A DNA stretch of 64,000 nucleotides, taken from positions 1 to 64,000 of the forward strand of contig NZ_BMMP01000014.1 of the NCBI RefSeq assembly GCF_014645895.1, read 5' to 3'. Positions within the stretch are counted from its first letter, which is position 1, and each line of letters starts with the position of its first letter. Origin of the DNA: Streptomyces daqingensis (GTDB lineage: Bacteria; Actinomycetota; Actinomycetes; Streptomycetales; Streptomycetaceae). The translations under genes were made by a program, and so were the position numbers. Below, in pieces: positions 26,507 to 33,652 of this stretch. The notes beneath the pieces were generated by a model, which did not search any database, had not been told where the DNA came from, and worked only from the letters and a program-made list of their open reading frames with translations.

Positions 26507-29112
26507 GGCCACAGCGCGTCCCGGAAGTCGGCGTCGGGGCGCTGCTCGCGTCCCCAGGCCCGCAGTTCGCGGCCCGTGACGCCCTGCGGGGCCACGACCA
26601 GACGCTCGTCGAACCAGGCGCGTACGGCCTCGAAGCGCTGCTGCAGCTCTTCCTCGGTCGATGCCGAGACCAGGACCTGGCCCATGCGGTGGTTGGTGTT
26701 GTCGATGTCGCCGAGGAAGGTGCCTCCCGCGGGGAACTCCACCCTGGCGTACTCGACGCCGGGCAGGGCCCGCAGCTCGGCCGGCGCGGGGCAGGACAGG
26801 AGCGTCCCGGCGCGGCCCTTGAGGTAGCTGGTGCCGAACAGCTCCGGGTGGTGCTCGACGTCGGCGGCCGGTTCCCGGCCGAGGGCGCTCAGCAGCGCGG
26901 CCTCGCCCAGGTGGATGCCGAACTTCGCCTGGATCTGCTCGTGGATGAGGGCGCCGCCGCGGCGGGCGGCGCATTCGCTGAAGGTGAGCCGGTCCGTGCC
27001 GGGGTCGTGGAAGAGCTCCATGTGGAAGACGCCGTCACGCAGGCCGAGTACTTCGAGGCTGCGGCGGACCACCGGTTCGGCGAGGTCGTACGCCCAGGTC
27101 TCGTCCTTGGGGTCGAAGTGCCGCAGCCACAGCGGGGTCTGCTCGTCGATCATGGTCAGGCAGGGGGCGCCGTAGCGGCCGACGGCGAGGAAGCGCACCT
27201 CGCCGTCGTGGAGGAAGCCGTCGGCGATCCACTCGTCCCCGCCGACGTACTCCTCCAGCACGAACGTGCGCTGCGCGGTCCGGTCGGAGCGGTAGCGGCG
27301 GCTGAGGGTGCGGAGCGCCTCCGGGCCGTCGACGGCGGCGGTGCGGGCGGTGGCGGCCCCGGCGACCGGCTTGAGTACGGCCTTGTCGTACTCCCACGGG
27401 ACGTCCGAGACGTCGTGCACGTCCTCGATCACCGTGACCCGGGCGGCGGGGATTCCGGCCTCGGCGACCTTGCGCTTCTGGAGCGACTTGTCCCGGAAGT
27501 ACACGGCTGTCACCGGGTCGAGGGCGCGGCAGCCGAGGCGCGGGGCGAGGAGACCGGCGGTCACGAGCGCCCACTCGTCGGAGGTGAGGACGGCGTCGAA
27601 CCGGTGGTCGCCCAGCCCGGCCCGGTGCAGGGCCATCAGGATCGCCTCGGGGCTCTTGGGATCGTCGACCAGGAGGACGTTCAGCTCCTCGGGGACCTCG
27701 GCGAGGCCGTGGTCGTAACCGGCGGCCCCCCAGGCGACGACGGCGTCCACGCCGTGCCGTAGGCAGGCCTGCATGACGTACTTGTCGGTGCCGAGCAGCA
27801 GCACGCTGGGACGGCGGACTTCCGTGGTCACGAGGTACACCTCGTCCTTCAGGCTCTGGATGGTGTCGCGGTCCGCGCGGATCGCCGCCAGGTCAGGCGC
27901 GGTCATGAAGATCCTCATGGGGCTGGTGAGGAGGTCGGCCGTGGGTCTGATCCGCTTGCCGGCGGCGAGCTTGACACCGGCGAGGTACACGCTGGGCAGG
28001 GCCGAAATGCGGTCCACCGCGTCCTGGTCGACGGCCTCCACCACCCCGTCGGACTCCGTGCTGGTGCTGTGCACGGCAGCCGCGGCCCGCGGGGCGTAGA
28101 CCAGGCCCGCGTAGCGGTCGGTGAACTCCCCGGGGCGGGCGTACGCGAGAGCGGTGAGGTCGGCCTGGTTGGCTCCCAGGCAGGCGTCGTGGAAACCGGG
28201 GTTCATGTTGCCGTTGAGGCGGGCGCCGATCTCGACGAGCGCGGGACCGTCCGGAGTCATGATCACCTCGGCGTGGGCCGGGCCGTGCCGGATGCCGAGC
28301 GCCTCCAGGACGCTGTCCACGTAGGCGATCAGTTCGGGCACCGGCGCGGCGTCCGGCTCCAGCAGGACGTCGAGGTCGTAGACGTTCTTCCCGCCGGGCA
28401 GGAGCTGCTTCTCGTACTCCCAGACCCCGCACACGTACCGCCCGCCGTCGACGCTGACGGTGTCGACGATGTACTCGGTGCCCTCCAGGAACGACTGGAC
28501 GAGGGCCTCGGTGTTGGGCCGGTCGAAGATGTCCGTCGAGCCCAGCACCGCGCGGGCGGCAGCCAGGACCTCGGCGTCGTCGTGGCAGCGGTAGACGTGG
28601 TCGGTCGACGCCGAGCTGAGCGGCTTGACGACGACGGGGTACGAGCCCGCCCGCTCGGCCCACTCGACGAGGGCCTGCGGGTCGGAGCTCCTGTACTGGT
28701 CGGCGCAGCGCACTCCGGCGCGGCGCAGCGCCTCGATCATCTCGTACTTGTCGCGGCGGGCACGGGAGAGGGCGGTGCCGTTGGTCGCCAGGCCGAGGCG
28801 CTCGCTCAGCGCGTCGGCGAGCGGGACTCCGGGCTCCTGCCCCGCGAGCACGGCCACCGGGCCGAGTGCGGTGAGGGCTTCGGCGGTCCGCTCCAGGGCC
28901 GCCTCGTCCGGGCAGTGGAAGTTCTCCCGGTAGGCGCCGAGGTCCGGCTGGAGCATGGTCGACATGGGTTCGGCGGTGCTGTGGACGTGCACCACGTCGA
29001 TGCCGAGCCGGGCGAAGGCCGGCGGCAGGAAGGTGCCGGTCGAGTACCCGTCCACGATCACTGCGGTCTTGACCGGGCGGGCCGGGGTCGAGTCGGGAGC
29101 CATCGAGTCCAT
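26503..29112 (-). CDS. Tandem ATP-grasp ligase (two domains fused)
   Basis: 869 residues from the ATG at 29112, which has AGAGAG just upstream; an ATG at 29103 is possible. Residues 1-410 are one ATP-grasp ligase (ALSRARRDKYEMIEALRRAG, YPVVVKPLSSASTDHVYRC, PALVEIGARLNGNMNPGFHD). Residues about 415-869 are a second, divergent one (KSLQKRKVAEAGIPAARVTV, YDKAVLKPVAGAATARTAAV, LTFSECAARRGGALIHEQIQ). The first half is clearly paralogous to the separate ligase at 32375-33652, sharing a 12-residue RRDKYEMIEALR identity. The two domains might make consecutive amide bonds. The gene follows the propeptide by 51 bp, so peptide precursor and ligase should be co-transcribed. Confidence 0.88.
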   Translation of the reverse strand: MDSMAPDSTPARPVKTAVIVDGYSTGTFLPPAFARLGIDVVHVHSTAEPMSTMLQPDLGAYRENFHCPDEAALERTAEALTALGPVAVLAGQEPGVPLADALSERLGLATNGTALSRARRDKYEMIEALRRAGVRCADQYRSSDPQALVEWAERAGSYPVVVKPLSSASTDHVYRCHDDAEVLAAARAVLGSTDIFDRPNTEALVQSFLEGTEYIVDTVSVDGGRYVCGVWEYEKQLLPGGKNVYDLDVLLEPDAAPVPELIAYVDSVLEALGIRHGPAHAEVIMTPDGPALVEIGARLNGNMNPGFHDACLGANQADLTALAYARPGEFTDRYAGLVYAPRAAAAVHSTSTESDGVVEAVDQDAVDRISALPSVYLAGVKLAAGKRIRPTADLLTSPMRIFMTAPDLAAIRADRDTIQSLKDEVYLVTTEVRRPSVLLLGTDKYVMQACLRHGVDAVVAWGAAGYDHGLAEVPEELNVLLVDDPKSPEAILMALHRAGLGDHRFDAVLTSDEWALVTAGLLAPRLGCRALDPVTAVYFRDKSLQKRKVAEAGIPAARVTVIEDVHDVSDVPWEYDKAVLKPVAGAATARTAAVDGPEALRTLSRRYRSDRTAQRTFVLEEYVGGDEWIADGFLHDGEVRFLAVGRYGAPCLTMIDEQTPLWLRHFDPKDETWAYDLAEPVVRRSLEVLGLRDGVFHMELFHDPGTDRLTFSECAARRGGALIHEQIQAKFGIHLGEAALLSALGREPAADVEHHPELFGTSYLKGRAGTLLSCPAPAELRALPGVEYARVEFPAGGTFLGDIDNTNHRMGQVLVSASTEEELQQRFEAVRAWFDERLVVAPQGVTGRELRAWGREQRPDADFRDALWP

Positions 29113-29163
29113 CACTCTCTGTGCGGCGTGCAACGTACGAGACGGGGCCGGTGGGCCCGGGCC

Positions 29164-29424
29164 TTACGCGGCCGGGGCGACCGGCCAGCCGATGTCGTCA
29201 CCCGCGCGACGGCCGGCAGCCAGCGGGACGGGCCAGCCGATGGCTCTCTCGCCCTCAGCGGTCGGGGCGACCGGCCACCCGATGTCGTCACCGGCGTGGT
29301 GACCGGCGACCGGCGGGGCGGGCCAGCCGATGTCCGGCGTGGGGCCTGCGACGACAGCGGACAGGGCGACGACGGCGACGGCACCGGCGGCGGTGCGGAC
29401 ACGAGCGGGATGCATAAGGGACAC
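29164..29424 (-). CDS. Secreted-type propeptide with four IGWP repeats
   Basis: 86 residues from a GTG at 29424 with GAGGAGAG 4 nt upstream; codon third positions are strongly GC-biased, as in the neighbours. Residues 1-27 look like a Sec signal peptide (HPARVRTAAGAVAVVALSAV, then VAG). The rest is four near-identical octapeptides: DIGWPAPP (31-38), DIGWPVAP (47-54), AIGWPVPL (61-68) and DIGWPVAP (77-84). They are separated by 6-8-residue spacers rich in Ala, Gly and charged residues (VAGHHAGD, TAEGER, AAGRRAGD). It is the first gene of the leftward biosynthetic operon and lies opposite the HTH-TPR regulator. It could encode a multi-copy signalling peptide or a ribosomal building block. No known family recognised. 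Confidence 0.8.
   Translation of the reverse strand: MSLMHPARVRTAAGAVAVVALSAVVAGPTPDIGWPAPPVAGHHAGDDIGWPVAPTAEGERAIGWPVPLAAGRRAGDDIGWPVAPAA
29173..29334 (-). repeat. Four-copy octapeptide coding repeat
   Basis: Copies at 29311-29334, 29263-29286, 29221-29244 and 29173-29196, with a repeat spacing of 16, 14 and 16 codons. Copies 2 and 4 are identical in protein (preceded by GD) and differ at one base, GGG versus GGC for Gly. Confidence 0.85.
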
Positions 29425-29490
29425 GACTCTCCTCGGAGAACGGATTGGGTCAGAACCGTTGAAGCAGCCGTGGCCGCCCCGTTGCCCGAG

Positions 29491-29520
29491 AAGTTAGAGC
29501 AGGAAGTCAGCATTTGGCAA
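29491..29520 (-). promoter_or_regulatory. Predicted promoter of propeptide operon
   Basis: On the minus strand TTGCCA (29520-29515) is followed by exactly 18 bp and TAACTT (29496-29491). The -35 box lies inside the operator palindrome. The expected transcript start is near 29484, about 60 nt before the GTG. Confidence 0.55.
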
Positions 29521-29533
29521 GTCGTTGCCAAAT
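29512..29533. promoter_or_regulatory. Operator palindrome, propeptide side
   Basis: Perfect 9-bp arms ATTTGGCAA (29512-29520) and TTGCCAAAT (29525-29533) around GTCG. An extra half-site TGGCAA follows at 29538-29543. A shorter copy, GGCAA-gtt-TTGCC, lies at 29595-29607 over the regulator promoter. This is the likely binding site of the HTH-TPR regulator encoded at 29726. Confidence 0.7.
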
Positions 29534-29602
29534 CTACTGGCAACTCCCTCCAGGAAGCGGAGGGGCATTTCTCCGACAATGTCGCAGGTCGGCGGGCAAG
29601 TT

Positions 29603-29632
29603 TTGCCTAAGTGGCCGTTCCCCGGCTAGCCT
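29603..29632 (+). promoter_or_regulatory. Predicted promoter of the HTH-TPR regulator
   Basis: TTGCCT (29603-29608), 18 bp, TAGCCT (29627-29632). The -35 box overlaps the right arm of the short operator copy at 29595-29607, which predicts autoregulation. Confidence 0.45.
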
Positions 29633-29725
29633 CTGCCCCCACCACGGCGATGTGCGCAGGGTTACCGTGACAAGCCCGACCCGGCCGCTCCTTGCCAGGC
29701 CTGTACGACCACTGGGGTTGATCAC

Positions 29726-30952
29726 GTGCTGGAACAGCCTTTCTTCGGGCGTCGGCTCAAGCAGCTGCGCACCGAGCGAGGCCTGTCGCAAGCCGCGCTC
29801 GCGGGCGACGGCATGTCGACCGGCTATCTTTCCCGGCTCGAGTCCGGCGCCCGGCAGCCCACCGCGCGCGCCGTCGAGTACCTGGCGGCGCAGCTGGACG
29901 TGAAGATCACGGCCTTCGAGGAGCCCGGCGCCACCGATTCGCTGGCACAAGCACTCGCCATAGCCACCTCGGACCACTCCGACGAGACCATCGAGGCCCT
30001 GGAGCGCTCGCTGTCGACCGGCGACGGCCAGGACCCGCTGCTGCGCTGGCAGGCCCTGTGGCAGGTGGCTCAGTGGCACCGCAGCCACAACCGGCACACC
30101 CGGGAGCGTGACCACCTCGAGGAACTCGTCGCCGTCGGCGACACCCTGGGCCTGCCCGCGCTGCGCGCGCGAGGTCTGACCCAGCTGGCCCGCTGCCTGC
30201 GCGCCTGCGGTGAGATCACGCCGGCGGTGGAGGCGGCCAGGGCCGCCCACCAGCTCGCCGGCGACCACGACCTGTCCGTCCAGGACCTGGCGGGCAGCCT
30301 GCTGGCGCTGGTCTCGGCCGAGGCGGAGGCCGGCAGGCTCTCCGAGGCGCGCGCCCACGCGGACGATCTGACCGCCCTGACCAGCGGCCGGTCGGACGCC
30401 CTATGGGCCGAGGCGCGGTGGACCGCCGCCGCCGTCCGGGTGCGCCAGGCAGACCTGGAGTCCGCCCAGCCGCTGCTGGAACAGGCACTCGAAGGCTTCA
30501 GCAGCGCGGAGGACCTCACCCTGTGGACTCGGCTGCGCGTCGCTGCCGCCCGCCTGCACCTCCTGAAGTCCCCGCCGGAGCTGGACGCCGCGGAGCAGTA
30601 CGTCGAGGAGACCGAAGCCGGCCTCGCCTTCCTGGGCATCCCCGCCCTGGAGCAGGAAGTGCTGTCCCTGCGGGCGGACATCACCTACCAGGCGGGACGT
30701 TTCGCGGACGCGCGTACGCTCCTGGACCGCGTACGCGGGCTCGAGCTCCAGATGACCTACCGCAACCGCGTCCGCCTCGACGTCCTCGACAGCCGGCTGC
30801 TGATCATCGAGGGCGAGGAGCAGGAAGGGCTGCGCCGGATGCGGGCGCTGGCCGAAGAAGCACAGGCCGCGTCCAACATCGACCTGGCGGCGGAGATATG
30901 GCGCCTGCTCGCCGAGACGCTCGCCCAGGCCCACGGGCCCGCACAGTCCTGA
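29726..30952 (+). CDS. HTH-TPR regulator, peptide-sensor architecture
   Basis: 408 residues from a GTG at 29726 with GGGG 8 nt upstream. Residues 7-63 are an XRE helix-turn-helix (FGRRLKQLRTERGLSQAALA, then GYLSRLESGARQPTARAVEY). The remainder is alpha-helical with about eight TPR-like repeats, for example LPALRARGLTQLARCLRACG, DALWAEARWTAAAVRVRQAD and YQAGRFADARTLLDRVRGLE. HTH plus C-terminal TPR is the layout of the RRNPP family, in which the TPR groove binds a re-imported peptide. The gene is divergent from the propeptide and shares the intergenic operator. Streptomyces also has HTH-TPR proteins not known to bind peptides, so the ligand is inferred from context. It should be the pathway-specific switch. 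Confidence 0.85.
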   Translation: MLEQPFFGRRLKQLRTERGLSQAALAGDGMSTGYLSRLESGARQPTARAVEYLAAQLDVKITAFEEPGATDSLAQALAIATSDHSDETIEALERSLSTGDGQDPLLRWQALWQVAQWHRSHNRHTRERDHLEELVAVGDTLGLPALRARGLTQLARCLRACGEITPAVEAARAAHQLAGDHDLSVQDLAGSLLALVSAEAEAGRLSEARAHADDLTALTSGRSDALWAEARWTAAAVRVRQADLESAQPLLEQALEGFSSAEDLTLWTRLRVAAARLHLLKSPPELDAAEQYVEETEAGLAFLGIPALEQEVLSLRADITYQAGRFADARTLLDRVRGLELQMTYRNRVRLDVLDSRLLIIEGEEQEGLRRMRALAEEAQAASNIDLAAEIWRLLAETLAQAHGPAQS

Positions 30953-30968
30953 AGCCCCCGGGCGTCGC

Positions 30969-31020
30969 CGCAGCCCTGGAGCCTCCCTCCCCAGCGGGCG
31001 CGGGAGGCTCCAGGGCTGCG
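30969..31020. terminator. Bidirectional terminator
   Basis: The 19-bp stem is perfect (30969-30987 pairing with 31002-31020, arms containing CAGCCCTGGAGCC / GGCTCCAGGGCTG) with a 14-nt loop. It sits between the convergent regulator and MFS genes. Confidence 0.85.
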
Positions 31021-31024
31021 GGAG

Positions 31025-32227
31025 TCACCCGAGGCGGCGGCCCCGGACCAGTCCCCCGGCGGCGAGGAACAGGAAGCCGCTGCAGCCGAGGACCATGCCG
31101 GTCCAGCCGTACGCCTGGTACAGCGCGGTGCCGATCATCGTGCCGACAGCGCCGCCCACGAAACTCACCAGCATGAACAGGGTGTTGAGGCGGGCGCGGA
31201 TCCTCTCGTCGAGCCGGAAGATGCGCACCTGATTGGCGATCTGCGTACAATTGCCGCCGTAGACGAGCAGGTTGGCGCCGATCACCAGGGCGGCCATCGA
31301 GGTGTCGCCGGCCGTGCCCAGCAGCAGGAAGGCGACACCGGCGCACCCCAGGGCGAGCATGTTGCCGAAGTACGGGCCGCGTTCGTCGCTCAGCCGCCCC
31401 GCCGAGTAGGACAGCAGCGCCGCCGGGAGGCTGAACAGGCCGAACAGCCCCGCCCAGGCGACTCCCTTGCCGAACGACGGCCCGGCGAGGTGGAAGGCGA
31501 GGGTGGCCCAGAAGGCCGCGAAGGCGGCGGAGACGGTCGCGCCCAGGTAGGCCGACAGGCGCAGTTCGGCGTGCGCGACCAGCAGGCCCGGCATCGAACC
31601 GATCAGTTTCCGGTAGGGGACGCCCTCGCCGGAGCCCCGCCGCCGTTCCGGCAGCAGCCGCGGCAGGAAGAGGACGAGGCCGCCGGTGAGCACGGCGGCG
31701 ACCAGGTAGGCGGTGCGCCAGTCGTCGCTGAGTTCCACCACCGTGCCCGAGAGGGTGCGCGAGAGCGTCGAGCCCAGGGTGAGGCCGATCCCGATCGTCC
31801 CCACCGCCCGTCCGCTGTGCTCCGGCCCCGCCATGGAGGCGGCGGTCGGCATGAGGATCTGCGGGATGACCGTGGTGGTCGACAGGGCGACGGTGGCGAC
31901 GGTGAGCGTGGCCAGGTTGGGGGCCGCGGCGGCGGCCAGCAACCCGGCGGTGGTCAGCACCAGCAGCACGGTGACGAGGCGGCGCAGCCGGGCGGCGTCC
32001 GCGAGCGGGACCACCAGGCTGATGCCGATGGCGTAGCCGACCTGCGCGGCCATGGCGACCAGGCCGGCGGCCGAGTCGGACACCCCGAGGCCCGAGGCGA
32101 TGGCGTCCAGCAGGGGCTGCGGGAAGTAGATGTTGGCGACCGTCAGGGCGCCTGCGACGGCGAAGGTCAGTGTGATCCCACGCGACAGGCCGCTGCGGCC
32201 CGGCGCGGGGGGTGCTTCGACGGTCAA
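31025..32227 (-). CDS. MFS transporter
   Basis: About 400 residues with roughly twelve transmembrane helices. A TTG at 32227 with GAGGGG 7 nt upstream is preferred, because the promoter predicted at 32271-32300 would start transcription near 32264, downstream of the alternative ATG at 32272. Features: ANIYFPQPLLDAIASGLGVS and a YNFx-type motif region, VGYAIGISLVVPLADAARLR in the motif A position, and RIFRLDERIRARLNTLFML. These are typical of the small-molecule efflux MFS group with an FPQPLL opening. It is divergent from the rightward biosynthetic operon and carries operator copies in its promoter. It may export the product or the peptide signal. Confidence 0.85.
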   Translation of the reverse strand: MTVEAPPAPGRSGLSRGITLTFAVAGALTVANIYFPQPLLDAIASGLGVSDSAAGLVAMAAQVGYAIGISLVVPLADAARLRRLVTVLLVLTTAGLLAAAAAPNLATLTVATVALSTTTVIPQILMPTAASMAGPEHSGRAVGTIGIGLTLGSTLSRTLSGTVVELSDDWRTAYLVAAVLTGGLVLFLPRLLPERRRGSGEGVPYRKLIGSMPGLLVAHAELRLSAYLGATVSAAFAAFWATLAFHLAGPSFGKGVAWAGLFGLFSLPAALLSYSAGRLSDERGPYFGNMLALGCAGVAFLLLGTAGDTSMAALVIGANLLVYGGNCTQIANQVRIFRLDERIRARLNTLFMLVSFVGGAVGTMIGTALYQAYGWTGMVLGCSGFLFLAAGGLVRGRRLG

Positions 32228-32270
32228 GGCCGTTCCCCTCTGCGGTGACGTTGTCTGTTGAGCACGGAGC

Positions 32271-32300
32271 ATATTGCCATTTGGGCAACCCTTGTGGCAA
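32271..32300 (-). promoter_or_regulatory. Predicted promoter of the MFS gene
   Basis: On the minus strand TTGCCA (32300-32295), 18 bp, CAATAT (32276-32271). The -35 box is again one arm of the operator. Confidence 0.45.
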
Positions 32301-32310
32301 CCTCTTGCCA
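32275..32310. promoter_or_regulatory. Operator cluster at the second divergent promoter
   Basis: TGGCAA (32295-32300), cctc, TTGCCA (32305-32310) repeats the core and the 4-bp spacing of the palindrome at 29512. Further half-sites TTGCCA (32275-32280) and GGGCAA (32283-32288) lie beside it. It separates the MFS gene from the rightward ATP-grasp operon and should couple both to the same regulator. Confidence 0.65.
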
Positions 32311-32374
32311 ATTCCTGGAAACCCCCGTTGCCGACAACGGCTCCGGCGGTGTCCCCGAACGCAAGGTGGAGTAC

Positions 32375-33652
32375 ATGAGGAGCCAGCAAGTGCCCCCGAC
32401 AGCCGTGCTCGTGGATGCCTACACGAGCGGCAATCACCTTCCGCCCGCATTCGCCAAGCTCGGTGTGGACGTCGTGCACGTACAGAGCACCCCCGAGCTG
32501 ATGACCTCCATGCGGCCGCCCGACCTCGGCGCCTACCGGGAGGCGGTCCCCCACGGGACGCCCGAGGAGACCGCCGCACGCCTCGCCGAGTTCGCTCCGA
32601 TCTGCGTGATCGCCGGCCAGGAGCCCGGCGTCCCTCTCGCGGACGACCTGTCCGAACGGCTCGGCCTGCCGGGCAACGGCACCGCCCTGTCCACGGCCCG
32701 CCGCGACAAATACGAGATGATCGAGGCGCTGCGCCGCGCGGGGGTGCGCTGCGCCGACCAGCTCAAGAGCGGAAGCTCCGACACGCTCGTCGCCTGGGCA
32801 GAGGAACGCGGCCGGTACCCCGTGGTGGTCAAGCCGCTGTCCTCCGCCGCGACCGACGGCGTCGCCATCTGCCGGAACGCCGAAGAGGTCCGCAAGGCCG
32901 CCGACGCGGTCCTCGGCACGGTCAACATCTTCGGCGAGCACAACGACGAGGTCCTCCTCCAGTCCTTCCTGGACGGCGAGGAGTACATGGTCGACTTCGT
33001 CTCGTACGCCGGTGAGCGGTACGCCTGCGGCATCTGGCAGTACCACAAGAAGCTCAAGGACACCCATCGCATCTACCACCGCGACTCGATCACCCCGCCG
33101 GACTCGGGAACCGCCCGCGAGATCATCGCCTACATGCACGAGGCGCTCGACGCGCTGGGCATCCAGTACGGGCCCACGCACGCCGAGGTCATCGTCACCG
33201 CGGAGGGCCCGGCCCTCGTCGAGGTCGGCGCGCGGCCCAGCGGCGGCCTGCTGCCCGACTTCCACGACCGCTGCCTCGGCGCCAACCAGGGCGACGTCAC
33301 GGCCCTCGCGTACGCCCGCCCGCGGGAGTTCGCCGAGCACTACGCCGGCCGCACGTACCGCAAGGTGACCGAGGCGACGCTCATGTTCCTCGACACCGAG
33401 CTCGACGGCGTCGTCGAGAGCATCGACGAGGACGTCGTCGCGGAGATCGAGGCGCTGGAGTCGGTCCACACGTTCGTCCCCAAACTCGCCCCGGGCAAGC
33501 GGATGCGGCCCACCGTCGACCTCTACACCGCCACCGGCTCGGTGCACCTGTACAACCGGTCCGCCGACGCTCTCGGACGGGACGCCGCCCGCATCCAGCA
33601 GCTGAAGGACCGCGTCTACCGGCTGCGCGACGACACGGGGTGGACCGCATGA
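32375..33652 (+). CDS. ATP-grasp amino acid ligase
   Basis: 425 residues; ATG at 32375 preceded by AAGGTGGA. It has the same fold as the first half of the tandem ligase and is clearly a duplicate: both begin with a DxYxxGxxLPPAFAxLGxDVVHV stretch and contain NGTALS.ARRDKYEMIEALRR. ATP-grasp landmarks: YPVVVKPLSSAATDGVAICR (nucleotide-binding Lys), VLLQSFLDGEEYMVDFVSYA, LGIQYGPTHAEVIVTAEGPA, and VEVGARPSGGLLPDFHDRC, where the loop differs from the tandem copy (LNGNMNP). Different substrate specificity is therefore likely. First gene of the rightward operon; its TGA overlaps the next ATG. Confidence 0.88.
   Translation: MRSQQVPPTAVLVDAYTSGNHLPPAFAKLGVDVVHVQSTPELMTSMRPPDLGAYREAVPHGTPEETAARLAEFAPICVIAGQEPGVPLADDLSERLGLPGNGTALSTARRDKYEMIEALRRAGVRCADQLKSGSSDTLVAWAEERGRYPVVVKPLSSAATDGVAICRNAEEVRKAADAVLGTVNIFGEHNDEVLLQSFLDGEEYMVDFVSYAGERYACGIWQYHKKLKDTHRIYHRDSITPPDSGTAREIIAYMHEALDALGIQYGPTHAEVIVTAEGPALVEVGARPSGGLLPDFHDRCLGANQGDVTALAYARPREFAEHYAGRTYRKVTEATLMFLDTELDGVVESIDEDVVAEIEALESVHTFVPKLAPGKRMRPTVDLYTATGSVHLYNRSADALGRDAARIQQLKDRVYRLRDDTGWTA

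Noticed and set aside
32227..33547. Open minus-strand extension of the MFS gene into the ATP-grasp gene
   Set aside because: It antisenses a conserved ligase; the promoter, operator and TTG start with GAGGGG place the MFS start at 32227.
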